From Chamaesiphon sp. 341R_metabat_111 (GTDB taxonomy: Bacteria > Cyanobacteriota > Cyanobacteriia > Cyanobacteriales > Chamaesiphonaceae): a stretch of DNA of 32,767 nt. The notes below the pieces were generated by a model. It did not search any database, was not told the origin of the DNA, and saw only the letters and a list, made by a program, of their open reading frames with translations. The stretch lies in contig JANXVE010000032.1 in NCBI GenBank assembly GCA_025351825.1, positions 1 to 32,767 of the forward strand, in the 5' to 3' direction. Both the position numbers and the translations under genes were made by a program. Positions 23,356 through 31,885 of the stretch are shown one piece after another (within the stretch, counting starts at the first letter, position 1; each line of letters starts with the position of its first letter).

Positions 23356-25605
23356 ATGACGATTAGTCCGCCAGAGCGGGAAGCAAAAGTAAAGGTAGTT
23401 GTTGATGTCGATCCAGTTCCGACTTCTTTCGAGAAGTGGGGGAAACCAGGTCACTTCGATCGCGCCTTAGCGAAAGGACCAAAGACCACTACGTGGATTT
23501 GGAATCTTCATGCTAACGCCCATGATTTCGACAGTCACACAAATGACTTAGAAGATGTTTCGCGCAAAATTTTCAGTGCTCACTTCGGACATCTCGCCAT
23601 CATTTTTATATGGTTGAGTGGGATGTATTTTCACGGTGCCCGCTTCTCTAACTATGAAGCATGGCTAACCAACCCCACTGGCATCAAACCCAGTGCCCAA
23701 GTCGTCTGGTCGGTTGTCGGTCAAGACATCCTCAATGCCGATGTTGGTGGTGGTTTCCATGGGATTCAAATCACATCTGGATTATTCCAGCTATGGAGAT
23801 CTTCTGGTTACACCAACTCCACCCAGCTTATGGCTACAGCAATTGGCGGTCTCGTCATGGCTGGCTTGATGCTGTTTGCTGGTTGGTTTCATTACCACAA
23901 GCGCGCTCCAAAACTTGAGTGGTTCCAGAATGTAGAATCGATGATGAACCACCATCTGGCTGGTTTACTCGGTCTAGGATGTCTCTCCTGGGCTGGTCAT
24001 CAGATTCACGTCTCTCTGCCAATAAATAAATTATTGGATGCTGGTGTCGCACCAAAAGATATTCCATTACCTCATGAGTTCTTGGATCCTACCAAGATGG
24101 CCGAACTGTACCCCAGTTTTGCTAAAGGTCTGACTCCGTTCTTTACCTTGAACTGGGCAGAATATGCAGACTTCCTGACCTTCAAAGGCGGTCTCAATCC
24201 TACTACTGGCGGTTTATGGTTGACTGATACGGCTCACCATCATCTAGCTTTGGCTGTCCTCTTTATCGTTGCTGGTCACATGTACCGGACGAACTGGGGT
24301 ATCGGTCACAGTATGAAAGAAATTTTAGAAACTCATAAAGGGCCATTTACTGGCGAAGGCCATAAAGGTCTATATGAAATTCTCACTACTTCTTGGCACG
24401 CACAACTAGCTATTAACTTAGCAATGTTGGGATCGGTCAGCATCATCGTGGCACAACACATGTATGCAATGCCTCCGTATCCTTACTTGGCTACCGATTA
24501 CGCTACTCAGCTATCTCTGTTCACACATCACATGTGGATTGGCGGCTTCTGTATCGTCGGTGGTGCTGCTCACGCCTCAATCTTCATGGTTCGGGATTAC
24601 GATCCAGCTATGAACCAGAACAACCTACTCGATCGGATGTTGCGTCACCGCGATGCAATTATCTCGCATCTGAACTGGGTTTCCATGTTCCTGGGTTTCC
24701 ATAGTTTCGGTCTGTATGTCCACAACGACACCATGCAAGCATTGGGTCGTCCTCAAGACATGTTCTCCGATAAGGCAATTCAGTTACAGCCTGTCTTTGC
24801 TCAGTGGATTCAAGGCTTGCACACTGCTGCTGCCGGAAACACTGCACCAAACGCACTGCAAACTGCTAGTCTCGCTTTCGGTGGCGATACCCTCGCTGTC
24901 GGTGGCAAAGTGGCAATGATGCCGATCGTTTTGGGTACGGCGGACTTTATGGTTCACCACATCCACGCTTTCACCATTCATGTCACTGTTCTGATTCTGC
25001 TCAAAGGTGTCTTGTTTGCTCGTAGCTCGCGGTTAATCCCCGATAAAGCTAGTTTGGGCTTCCGATTCCCTTGCGACGGTCCTGGTCGTGGTGGTACCTG
25101 CCAAGTCTCTGGTTGGGATCACGTCTTCCTCGGATTGTTCTGGATGTACAACGCCATCTCGGTTGTGATCTTCCACTTTAGTTGGAAAATGCAGTCGGAT
25201 GTCTGGGGTACAGTAGCACCAGATGGAACTGTTTCGCACATTGCTGGTGGTAACTTTGCCGCTAGTGCGATCAACATCAATGGTTGGCTACGGGACTTCA
25301 TGTGGGCGCAATCGTCTCAAGTCATCAACTCCTATGGTTCGGCACTGTCGGCTTACGGTTTGATCTTCTTAGGCGCACACTTCATCTGGGCTTTCAGCTT
25401 GATGTTCCTATTCAGTGGTCGTGGCTACTGGCAAGAATTGATCGAGTCGATCGTCTGGGCGCACAACAAGCTCAACGTCGGACCAGCAATTCAACCTCGT
25501 GCTCTGAGCATTATTCAGGGTCGCGCGGTAGGTGTAGCTCACTATCTCTTAGGAGGTATTGCGACCACCTGGGCCTTCTTCTTAGCTCGATCTCTATCGA
25601 TCTGA
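23356..25605 (+). CDS. psaA: Photosystem I P700 apoprotein A1
   Basis: PsaA and PsaB form the photosystem I heterodimer that binds P700, the A0/A1 acceptors and the FX 4Fe-4S cluster in the thylakoid membrane. The 749-residue protein has the FX loop [10 protein letters not shown] (C573, C582), the P700 axial His675 ([12 protein letters not shown]) and the many antenna His residues of the 11-helix fold ([35 protein letters not shown] is in the usual place). The start [11 protein letters not shown] at 23356 is fixed by the ribosome binding site and homology; a frame opening upstream at 23296 is only leader sequence. It is co-transcribed with psaB. The sequence looks canonical, with no obvious far-red-type replacement, though that was not aligned. 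Confidence 0.98.
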   Translation: MTISPPEREAKVKVVVDVDPVPTSFEKWGKPGHFDRALAKGPKTTTWIWNLHANAHDFDSHTNDLEDVSRKIFSAHFGHLAIIFIWLSGMYFHGARFSNYEAWLTNPTGIKPSAQVVWSVVGQDILNADVGGGFHGIQITSGLFQLWRSSGYTNSTQLMATAIGGLVMAGLMLFAGWFHYHKRAPKLEWFQNVESMMNHHLAGLLGLGCLSWAGHQIHVSLPINKLLDAGVAPKDIPLPHEFLDPTKMAELYPSFAKGLTPFFTLNWAEYADFLTFKGGLNPTTGGLWLTDTAHHHLALAVLFIVAGHMYRTNWGIGHSMKEILETHKGPFTGEGHKGLYEILTTSWHAQLAINLAMLGSVSIIVAQHMYAMPPYPYLATDYATQLSLFTHHMWIGGFCIVGGAAHASIFMVRDYDPAMNQNNLLDRMLRHRDAIISHLNWVSMFLGFHSFGLYVHNDTMQALGRPQDMFSDKAIQLQPVFAQWIQGLHTAAAGNTAPNALQTASLAFGGDTLAVGGKVAMMPIVLGTADFMVHHIHAFTIHVTVLILLKGVLFARSSRLIPDKASLGFRFPCDGPGRGGTCQVSGWDHVFLGLFWMYNAISVVIFHFSWKMQSDVWGTVAPDGTVSHIAGGNFAASAININGWLRDFMWAQSSQVINSYGSALSAYGLIFLGAHFIWAFSLMFLFSGRGYWQELIESIVWAHNKLNVGPAIQPRALSIIQGRAVGVAHYLLGGIATTWAFFLARSLSI

Positions 25606-25675
25606 TGAAGCCTGCTCTCGGAATCGGTCAGTTCGGGTCAAATCTGGACTGCTGAGATCGAACAACATCACTCAC

Positions 25676-25720
25676 ATGATGCTAATTAATGCCACACGAG
25701 CTGGTGAGAGTTAGCATCAT
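25676..25720 (+). promoter_or_regulatory. Intercistronic psaA-psaB hairpin
   Basis: A perfect 10-bp stem (ATGATGCTAA, 25676-25685, with TTAGCATCAT, 25711-25720) has a 25-nt loop and lies in the 166-nt psaA-psaB gap. It has no U-tract, so it is more likely an mRNA processing or stability element than a terminator. The psaB ribosome binding region GAGGA follows at about 25750, roughly 17 nt before the psaB ATG. Confidence 0.5.
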
Positions 25721-25771
25721 CGCTAACTCCAATCATCTCGTCCGTCCGCGAGGAAATCTGATAAGAAAACT

Positions 25772-27973
25772 ATGGCAACTAAATTCCCCAAATTTAGCCA
25801 AGACCTCGCTCAAGATCCGACCACTCGGCGGATCTGGTACGGGATCGCCACGGCTCATGACTTTGAAAGCCACGATGGGATGACTGAGGAAAATCTTTAC
25901 CAAAAGATTTTCGCAACTCACTTTGGTCATCTCGGCATCATCTTCCTCTGGGCTTCTGGCAACGAATTCCACGTCGCTTGGCAAGGAAACTTTGAACAGT
26001 GGATTAAAGACCCACTCAACGTCAGCCCGATCGCTCACGCGATTTGGGACCCCCACTTTGGTCAACCTGCAATTGATGCATTTACCCAAGGTGGCGCGAC
26101 AAACCCAGTCAATATTGCCTACTCCGGTGTCTACCAATGGTGGTACACGATCGGGATGCGGACCAATGATGACTTGTACACGGGTTCGATCGGACTACTC
26201 CTCCTAGCTTCAGTCATGCTGTTTGCTGGCTGGTTACACCTTCAACCCAAGTTCCGCCCCAGCTTGTCCTGGTTCAAGAATGCTGAATCTCGCCTGAACC
26301 ACCATTTATCTGGTTTGTTCGGTGTTAGTTCACTCGCTTGGACTGGTCACTTAGTCCACGTTGCCATCCCCGAATCTCGCGGTCAGCACGTCGGTTGGGA
26401 CAACTTCACCAGTACACTACCTCACCCAGCAGGGCTAACCCCCTTCTTCACAGGTAACTGGGGTGTATATGCCGAAAATCCAGATACTGCTCAACAGATG
26501 TTTGGGACTTCCCAAGGTGCTGGTACAGCAATCTTGACTTTCTTAGGTGGTTTCCATCCTCAGACTCAATCCTTGTGGTTGACTGATATGGCGCACCATC
26601 ACCTGGCGATCGCGGTAATCTTTATCGTCGCTGGGCATATGTACCGCACCAACTTCGGCATCGGTCACAGCATCAAGGAAATCCTCAATGCCCACAAACC
26701 ACCCGGAGGTCGGTTAGGAGCTGGTCACACAGGTCTATATGACACTGTAAACAACTCCCTCCATTTTCAATTAGGTCTGGCACTGGCTTCACTGGGTGTA
26801 ATCACTTCCTTAGTGGCTCAACACATGTATTCCATGCCTCCCTATGCGTTCTTGGCACAGGATTTCACTACCCAAGCAGCACTCTACACTCATCACCAGT
26901 ACATCGCTGGGTTCTTGATGGTTGGTGCCTTTGCCCACGGTGCGATCTTCTGGGTACGGGACTACGATCCAGAGCAAAATCGTGACAATGTGCTCGCGCG
27001 GATGCTCGATCACAAAGAGGCGATTATTTCCCACCTCAGTTGGGTGTCTTTGTTCCTCGGTTTCCATACCCTCGGTCTTTACGTTCACAATGATGTCGTA
27101 GTTGCCTTCGGTACACCTGAGAAGCAAATCTTGATCGAACCCGTGTTCGCACAATTCGTTCAAAGCTCTCACGGTAAACTACTCTACGGTTTTGACACAT
27201 TACTGTCAAACGCAGATAGTTTAGCTTCTACCACCAGTGCAGTTTACCTGCCAGGTTGGTTGGATGCAATTAACTCCGGTACGAACTCCCTGTTCCTCAC
27301 GATCGGACCTGGCGATTTCTTGGTTCACCATGCGATCGCACTCGGACTTCATACAACTACCTTGATCTTGGTCAAAGGTGCGTTGGATGCCCGTGGTTCC
27401 AAATTAATGCCTGACAAGAAAGACTTCGGCTATGCCTTCCCTTGCGATGGCCCTGGTCGTGGTGGTACTTGTGACATCTCTGGTTGGGATTCCTTCTACC
27501 TAGCGATGTTCTGGATGCTCAACACCTTAGGGTGGGTAACATTCTACTGGCACTGGAAACACTTAGGGATTTGGCAAGGTAACGTCGCCCAATTCAATGA
27601 GTCCTCGACTTATCTGATGGGTTGGTTACGCGATTACCTCTGGCAGAACTCCTCACAGTTAATTAACGGCTACAACCCTTACGGGATGAACAACCTGTCT
27701 GTATGGGCATGGATGTTCCTCTTCGGACACCTCGTCTGGGCGACTGGCTTTATGTTCCTGATTAGCTGGCGTGGATACTGGCAAGAGTTGATCGAAACTG
27801 TTGTCTGGGCGCACGAGCGGACTCCACTTGCGAACGTAGTTCGTTGGAAAGACAAGCCTGTTGCACTCTCGATCGTTCAAGCTCGTGTGGTTGGATTAGC
27901 TCACTTTACGGTTGGTTATATCCTCACCTACGCTGCCTTCCTGATCGCCTCGACTGCTGGTAAGTTCGGATAG
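25772..27973 (+). CDS. psaB: Photosystem I P700 apoprotein A2
   Basis: This is the second subunit of the photosystem I core. The 733-residue protein begins [20 protein letters not shown]. It carries the FX loop [10 protein letters not shown] (C558, C567), the P700 axial His653 ([13 protein letters not shown]) and the standard end ASTAGKFG. The loop between KEILNAHK and GLYDTVNN reads [11 protein letters not shown]; this region varies in length between cyanobacteria. It lies 166 nt downstream of psaA and is followed by a strong terminator. All hallmark residues are present. Confidence 0.98.
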   Translation: MATKFPKFSQDLAQDPTTRRIWYGIATAHDFESHDGMTEENLYQKIFATHFGHLGIIFLWASGNEFHVAWQGNFEQWIKDPLNVSPIAHAIWDPHFGQPAIDAFTQGGATNPVNIAYSGVYQWWYTIGMRTNDDLYTGSIGLLLLASVMLFAGWLHLQPKFRPSLSWFKNAESRLNHHLSGLFGVSSLAWTGHLVHVAIPESRGQHVGWDNFTSTLPHPAGLTPFFTGNWGVYAENPDTAQQMFGTSQGAGTAILTFLGGFHPQTQSLWLTDMAHHHLAIAVIFIVAGHMYRTNFGIGHSIKEILNAHKPPGGRLGAGHTGLYDTVNNSLHFQLGLALASLGVITSLVAQHMYSMPPYAFLAQDFTTQAALYTHHQYIAGFLMVGAFAHGAIFWVRDYDPEQNRDNVLARMLDHKEAIISHLSWVSLFLGFHTLGLYVHNDVVVAFGTPEKQILIEPVFAQFVQSSHGKLLYGFDTLLSNADSLASTTSAVYLPGWLDAINSGTNSLFLTIGPGDFLVHHAIALGLHTTTLILVKGALDARGSKLMPDKKDFGYAFPCDGPGRGGTCDISGWDSFYLAMFWMLNTLGWVTFYWHWKHLGIWQGNVAQFNESSTYLMGWLRDYLWQNSSQLINGYNPYGMNNLSVWAWMFLFGHLVWATGFMFLISWRGYWQELIETVVWAHERTPLANVVRWKDKPVALSIVQARVVGLAHFTVGYILTYAAFLIASTAGKFG

Positions 27974-28003
27974 TTAGTCCTGAAGTTATCATTGGTTAAA
28001 TAG

Positions 28004-28333
<330 letters not shown>

Positions 28334-28353
<20 letters not shown>

Positions 28354-28546
28354 TTCAGCTCCAGATAATGAAGATGATTTGGCAGCCGAATATGCTTTTG
28401 ACTACAGCAAGGCAAAACCGAATAGATTTGCCACACGAGATTCTAGCTCAAAAATGACCGTCATAGTCCTCGATAAAGATATTGCTCAAGCATTCCCCAC
28501 ATCAGAAGCGGTAAATCAAGCTCTCCGACAGCTAATTAAAAAATAG
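28334..28546 (+). CDS. brnA: BrnA-like antitoxin
   Basis: A 70-residue protein. It contains the BrnA-type segment DLAAEYAFDYSKAKPNRFA and a C-terminal ribbon-helix-helix-like part (MTVIVLDKDIAQAFPTSEAV then NQALRQLIKK) used for DNA binding and dimerisation. In the family, the N-terminal part binds and inhibits BrnT, and the complex represses its own promoter. It is intact, begins inside the end of the broken brnT, and has no other gene downstream on this strand for 600 nt. It may persist as an orphan antitoxin. Confidence 0.8.
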
Positions 28547-28608
28547 AACTTCTGCTAGGATGATTGACTATCGATAATAGCTGTCAAAGTAATACAGATA
28601 TTAAATTA

Positions 28609-28869
28609 TCAAAATTCGATACCAACTAACGTAGCTTTTCCTCTTGGTGCGATGTCTAATACAGTGACAAGTTGTTTTCCTGCTTGCTCTAGTAAACCAA
28701 TGACCTGAGATCTAGTTACAGTTGGAAATCCATCCAAAAAGTCATCGATCGAGTCTCCTGCTTTGAGATAGTCAAACAGCGTCTGAACGGGGACTCTAGT
28801 ATCTAAAAAAACTGGAGTACCGCCCATAACATCGGCAGATATACTGACTATTGGTATATTGTTAGGCAT
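28609..28869 (-). CDS. DUF433 protein, antitoxin-like, solitary
   Basis: This 86-residue DUF433 protein has the hallmark VMGGTPVFLDTRVPVQTLFDYL, followed by GDSIDDFLDGFPTVTRSQVIGLLE (HTH-like). DUF433 proteins usually precede a PIN-like (DUF5615) toxin gene and act as its antitoxin. Here the 62 nt to the end of brnA hold no room for a partner, so the toxin is absent and the gene is an orphan. It converges with brnA. Confidence 0.85.
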   Translation of the reverse strand: MPNNIPIVSISADVMGGTPVFLDTRVPVQTLFDYLKAGDSIDDFLDGFPTVTRSQVIGLLEQAGKQLVTVLDIAPRGKATLVGIEF

Positions 28870-28941
28870 AACTAATTAACCTTATAACTGCTTTCTTCAC
28901 TAGTTTATTGATAGCATGATTAGGCTTGTTACTATCCATGT

Positions 28942-29889
28942 TTAAACCATTGCTAATTCGCCAGTTACTTCTAGTCGGGCAAAGGTACCGATCGACAAGA
29001 ATTGATCGGTCAGGATCTCGGAGACAGCCGGGGTAATCCAGCCCATTTGATGCAAGAGATGAATGGCGGTGGCATATTTAGCGCGTTTTGAGCCATCGTT
29101 AGATTTGATCGTCAAACCCATCCCTTCCCCGACTTTACCAATACATTGGATACCTTCAGCCCCAGCTTTGCTGACGAGTTCACCTTGGGTAAGCTGCATT
29201 AATTTAGTGTCAAATCGATCGGTACCAGCGACTAATTCAGGATGATGAGTCATCGCGCGGACAATTCGTTCTAGATCTAGACTAGCTCCAGACGCTAGAT
29301 AAGCGTATAGCGTCGCCATTTGCGAGATCGGCATCAGATAGACAGGCGCGCCGCAGTCATCATGAACGCCAATAAACTCATCTGGGGGCATTTTGAGGAT
29401 TTCGGCAAACTTGCTCAAGATTAGTTTTTGGAGTGGATGTTGCCGATCTAAGTAGTTGTGTAGGGGCCAATTGTGGGCTTTGCACACAGCTAGCATTCCC
29501 GCATGTTTACCAGAGCAGTTGTGTTCGAGCGGGCTGGTTTTGCCTGGAGGAATCGGACATTTCAGCGCGCTGGTGTCGATGTCAGCCTGCCAGAGGATAT
29601 TGAAGGCTTGGCGGGTATGGATGATTTCTGCTGCATGAGAGCTACAGGTAATCGCTAAATCTCGATCGGTTAACTGATAGCGTTCTAAGATGCCGCTACT
29701 CGTCACAGCCATCGCTTGGAAGGGCTTGAGAGCCGATCGAATGAAGGTCGGATGCTCGGCATCGCCAGCCACGGAAAGGACGCGCCCACGGCTGTCACAG
29801 ACGACTGCTTGAACGTGGTGGACGGATTCAATGATGCCTTCTCGTAAGAAGTGGACGGTGATTGCTGGTGCCTTGGTGCGTTGAGCCAT
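28942..29889 (-). CDS. L-asparaginase II-type (thermolabile family) asparaginase
   Basis: A 315-residue protein of the asparaginase II family typified by the Rhizobium etli thermolabile enzyme, which is unrelated to the E. coli type. Signature blocks are RSALKPFQAMAV, ITCSSHAAE, NCSGKHAGMLAVCKAHNWP, GVHDDCGAPVYLMPIS, MTHHPELVAGTDRFDT and KAGAEGIQCIG. The SGKH and DDCGAP segments contain the proposed catalytic Ser/Lys/Cys residues. It is cytoplasmic, with no signal peptide. It lies downstream of the yqeK-rsfS-CGLD27 genes on the same strand, with a G/C-rich repeat in the 117-nt spacer. Confidence 0.88.
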   Translation of the reverse strand: MAQRTKAPAITVHFLREGIIESVHHVQAVVCDSRGRVLSVAGDAEHPTFIRSALKPFQAMAVTSSGILERYQLTDRDLAITCSSHAAEIIHTRQAFNILWQADIDTSALKCPIPPGKTSPLEHNCSGKHAGMLAVCKAHNWPLHNYLDRQHPLQKLILSKFAEILKMPPDEFIGVHDDCGAPVYLMPISQMATLYAYLASGASLDLERIVRAMTHHPELVAGTDRFDTKLMQLTQGELVSKAGAEGIQCIGKVGEGMGLTIKSNDGSKRAKYATAIHLLHQMGWITPAVSEILTDQFLSIGTFARLEVTGELAMV

Positions 29890-29910
29890 TGAGGGGTGAG
29901 GGGGAGGTTA

Positions 29911-29971
29911 AGAGTTGATTCGTTGCGAGGATCTACCCACCCCGCCCGTTGGGCACCCCTCCAGGGAGGGG
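29911..29971. repeat. G/C-rich dispersed repeat with hairpins
   Basis: This stretch starts AGAGTTGATTCGTTGCGAGG and continues through CCCACCCCGCCCGTTGGGCA. It contains two small hairpins: GCCC GTT GGGC (29944-29954) and CCCCTCC AG GGAGGGG (29956-29971). The start and the CCCACCCC core resemble one arm of the element at 6030-6204. It lies between CGLD27 and the asparaginase gene and could attenuate readthrough. Confidence 0.55.
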
Positions 29972-30006
29972 ATTTTATTAGCGATGGAGATGCTGTGCGA
30001 GTCGAA

Positions 30007-30504
30007 CTAGATAATTATCCAAGTGCTAATGCCGACGATGACAGCTCCTAGTAAAGTTAGAAATGTTAATTGAATACGTTTGAGGATTGGTTGGACTTCA
30101 TAGCTGACAATCAGTCGATCGCGATTGAGTATTTCTGGTGTTTTGATCCAAGTTTGACCATCGTACCACCCAGATTCTTCATAAAAAACTGATTCATTGT
30201 ACAACCGCTCTTTGACGTGAATCCAGCCTAGATATAAGCGAATTGCAGCTAAAGCCACGAATACTAAACTACCACCGATCGCGCAGATCCCAAATTGAAT
30301 TGGGTATTTGGCGATCGAGAAGCTGGCTTCAGCTAGGGGCGCAGTAATAATTAAGCTCCAAAGTCCCACCCAAACTAATTTGGTAATATATTTAGTTGGT
30401 GCCAGTTTTACCCAACCAAAAAACCAAGAGCTTTGTAACTCTTGATATTCATTGATTGGCTGTTGCTCCTTGGGGACTGGACAGAAAGAACTAGAAGTAC
30501 TCAT
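30007..30504 (-). CDS. CGLD27 family (DUF1230) membrane protein
   Basis: A 165-residue protein with the DUF1230 signature CPVPKEQQPINEYQELQSSWFF near the N-terminus and later WIHVKERLYNESVFYEESGWYDGQTW. Membrane segments are visible at about residues 42-60, 71-92 and 145-165. CGLD27 proteins are conserved across cyanobacteria, algae and plants (and diatoms); the plant homologue is linked to iron-limitation and photoprotection phenotypes, but the biochemical role is unknown. The ATG at 30504 is preferred to the overlapping GTG at 30507. It follows rsfS by 61 nt on the same strand, a neighbourhood commonly conserved in cyanobacteria. Confidence 0.88.
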   Translation of the reverse strand: MSTSSSFCPVPKEQQPINEYQELQSSWFFGWVKLAPTKYITKLVWVGLWSLIITAPLAEASFSIAKYPIQFGICAIGGSLVFVALAAIRLYLGWIHVKERLYNESVFYEESGWYDGQTWIKTPEILNRDRLIVSYEVQPILKRIQLTFLTLLGAVIVGISTWIII

Positions 30505-30565
30505 CACTTGACAATTGAATTTATGTGCTCCAGATTTTTTAATATTCTTAAACTACGAAGCTGCT

Positions 30566-31063
30566 CTAGAGTTCTTCCGAGTCAGCGTCATCAAGATCGG
30601 ATTCATCAAGATCGGCATCGTCAAAATCGGCTTCGGGGGTAGAACCATAAAGATCGACAGTAGGCTCAGGATTTTTGGGTTGCATTTCTGGTAATGTCAC
30701 GATTTGACCATGACCCCAGAAGGTTTCCAGGCTGTAAAACTCGCGCAGATCTGGCATCAGAATATGGACGATCAGATCGCCATAGTCTAGCAAGATCCAA
30801 CCACCTTTATTGTGACCTTCGGTGCGTAATGGTCGTCGATCGAGTTCTTCTTCCAGTTTATCGGCAACGGAATCAGAAATCGCGCGGAGCTGAACTTTGG
30901 AGAAGCCAGTCACAATCAGCAAATAATCAGCCAAGGTGGAGACTTCACCGATATTAATCAATACCATATCTCCAGCTTTGCGATCGTCCGCCGCATCGGC
31001 CGCGAGGAAGGCTAGTTGTTCGATCGTGTATTCAGTTTCGATATTTGTCAAGGTTGCAGTCAT
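30566..31063 (-). CDS. rsfS: Ribosomal silencing factor RsfS
   Basis: RsfS binds ribosomal protein uL14 and blocks subunit joining when nutrients are short. The 165-residue protein carries the full RsfS fold: LAFLAADAADDRKAGDMVLINI, LADYLLIVTGFSKVQLRAIS, EEELDRRPLRTEGHNKGGWI and LLDYGDLIVHILMPDLREFY with SLETFWG. The last about 25 residues are an unusual acidic tail (repeated DFDDADLDESDLDDAD) encoded by three 15-bp tandem repeats (30588-30632). The ATG at 31063 is clear. It lies between yqeK and CGLD27, and the spacer to yqeK holds the heptad repeat and a 16-bp hairpin. Confidence 0.93.
   Translation of the reverse strand: MTATLTNIETEYTIEQLAFLAADAADDRKAGDMVLINIGEVSTLADYLLIVTGFSKVQLRAISDSVADKLEEELDRRPLRTEGHNKGGWILLDYGDLIVHILMPDLREFYSLETFWGHGQIVTLPEMQPKNPEPTVDLYGSTPEADFDDADLDESDLDDADSEEL
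30588..30632. repeat. Three 15-bp tandem repeats in the 3' end of rsfS
   Basis: Three consecutive 15-mers (TCATCAAGATCGGAT, TCATCAAGATCGGCA, TCGTCAAAATCGGCT) encode the acidic (S/A/D)DLDDx tail. They are in frame, so copy-number change would alter tail length without frameshift. Confidence 0.7.
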
Positions 31064-31069
31064 TGAGTT

Positions 31070-31175
31070 AGGTTTTAGGCTTTGGGCTTTAGGGGTTAGG
31101 GGTTATATCTGAGGTTTGAGAGATTAGGCTTTAGTTTTAGGATTAAAGCTAAAGCCTAATCTCTAAAGCCTAACT
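31070..31175. repeat. Heptad-repeat cluster with perfect 16-bp hairpin
   Basis: The yqeK-rsfS spacer is filled with degenerate TTAGGCTTTAG-type heptads. At its right end AGAGATTAGGCTTTAG (31119-31134) and CTAAAGCCTAATCTCT (31149-31164) form a perfect 16-bp stem with a 14-nt loop. The repeat reaches into yqeK: its stop codon TAG (31172-31170) is part of a GTTAGGCTTTAG unit. Confidence 0.75.
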
Positions 31176-31739
31176 CCTAGATTGAGTCATTGCCCAGTTA
31201 CGGGTGCGAATTGTGCGGGGATGGATGAGACAACGGGTGGATAGGAGATATTGGAGTGAATAGTCGCAGGTATGCCAGACGGCTCGATGCAGGTTTTGAT
31301 AGCTCAGTTGACGGAGGGATTGCAATTCTTCGGTGTCACCACGTCCAGTTTCGAGGGTGTCCGCTAAGAATATGATACAACTCATCGGACTCATCTCTGG
31401 TCTACCCAAGGTGTGATCCGCGATCGCGTGGAGGATTTCGGAATCTGTGATGCCAAACTCGTCACGGGCAACAATTGCGCTCACGTCGGCATGTAATAGG
31501 TGTGGTGCGGCTATATCCACTTCATCAATGGGGAGTCCTTCTGCTCGGGCGAGTTCTAATAAACGTTGGGGCTTGAAATATTTGGCTAGATCGTGCATTG
31601 AGCCAGCCGTCGCGGCGGTGTCGGTATCTAGCTGATAATGTCCGGCGAGTTCGATCGCCATCTGCTCTACTCCTAGTATATGTTGGATTCGTTTAGGAGG
31701 GACATTTTTACTCAACCAGGCTAGAACTTTTTCACGCAC
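31170..31739 (-). CDS. yqeK: HD-domain diadenosine tetraphosphatase YqeK
   Basis: YqeK proteins are symmetrical Ap4A hydrolases of the HD superfamily. The 189-residue protein has the metal-binding His in IQHILGVEQMA, the HD pair in GSMHDLAKYF, His in LLHADVSAIVARDEFG and AIADHTLGRPEM, and the terminal FLADTLETGRG (usually AD-E-R). The start is a GTG at 31739 giving MREKVLAWL, which fits homologues. It precedes rsfS on the same strand, the standard order yqeK-rsfS in many bacteria. The C-terminal end (MTQSRS) finishes inside the heptad repeat, so its last residues may be recent. Confidence 0.9.
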   Translation of the reverse strand: MREKVLAWLSKNVPPKRIQHILGVEQMAIELAGHYQLDTDTAATAGSMHDLAKYFKPQRLLELARAEGLPIDEVDIAAPHLLHADVSAIVARDEFGITDSEILHAIADHTLGRPEMSPMSCIIFLADTLETGRGDTEELQSLRQLSYQNLHRAVWHTCDYSLQYLLSTRCLIHPRTIRTRNWAMTQSRS

Positions 31740-31792
31740 GATACTTGGCGATAGGTGTATCTATTTCTATTTTAGCGAGATTATCTTAGGAT

Positions 31793-31882
31793 TAGGCTTT
31801 AGGCTTAAGATAAGTAATCAATGGTTAGTTCTCTTTAGTGAACTAACCATTCTAAGACCTAAAGCCCAAAGTCTAAAGCCTG
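31793..31882. repeat. Heptad-repeat arms around a hairpin downstream of lpdA
   Basis: TTAGGCTTTAGGCTT on the left and CCTAAAGCCCAAAGTCTAAA on the right are inverted heptad tracts flanking the hairpin at 31820-31851. The whole segment is a composite inverted repeat in the 146-nt lpdA-yqeK gap. Confidence 0.6.
31820..31851 (-). terminator. Hairpin downstream of lpdA
   Basis: A perfect 12-bp stem (AATGGTTAGTTC, 31820-31831, with GAACTAACCATT, 31840-31851) has an 8-nt loop and starts 34 nt beyond the lpdA stop codon on the minus strand. There is no strong U-tract, so it may be a terminator or a 3'-end stabiliser. Confidence 0.5.
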
Positions 31883-31885
31883 ACT

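Noticed and set aside
24659-25301. Several antisense open frames inside psaA
   Set aside because: They are shadows of a strongly biased coding sequence on the other strand, with no independent protein features.
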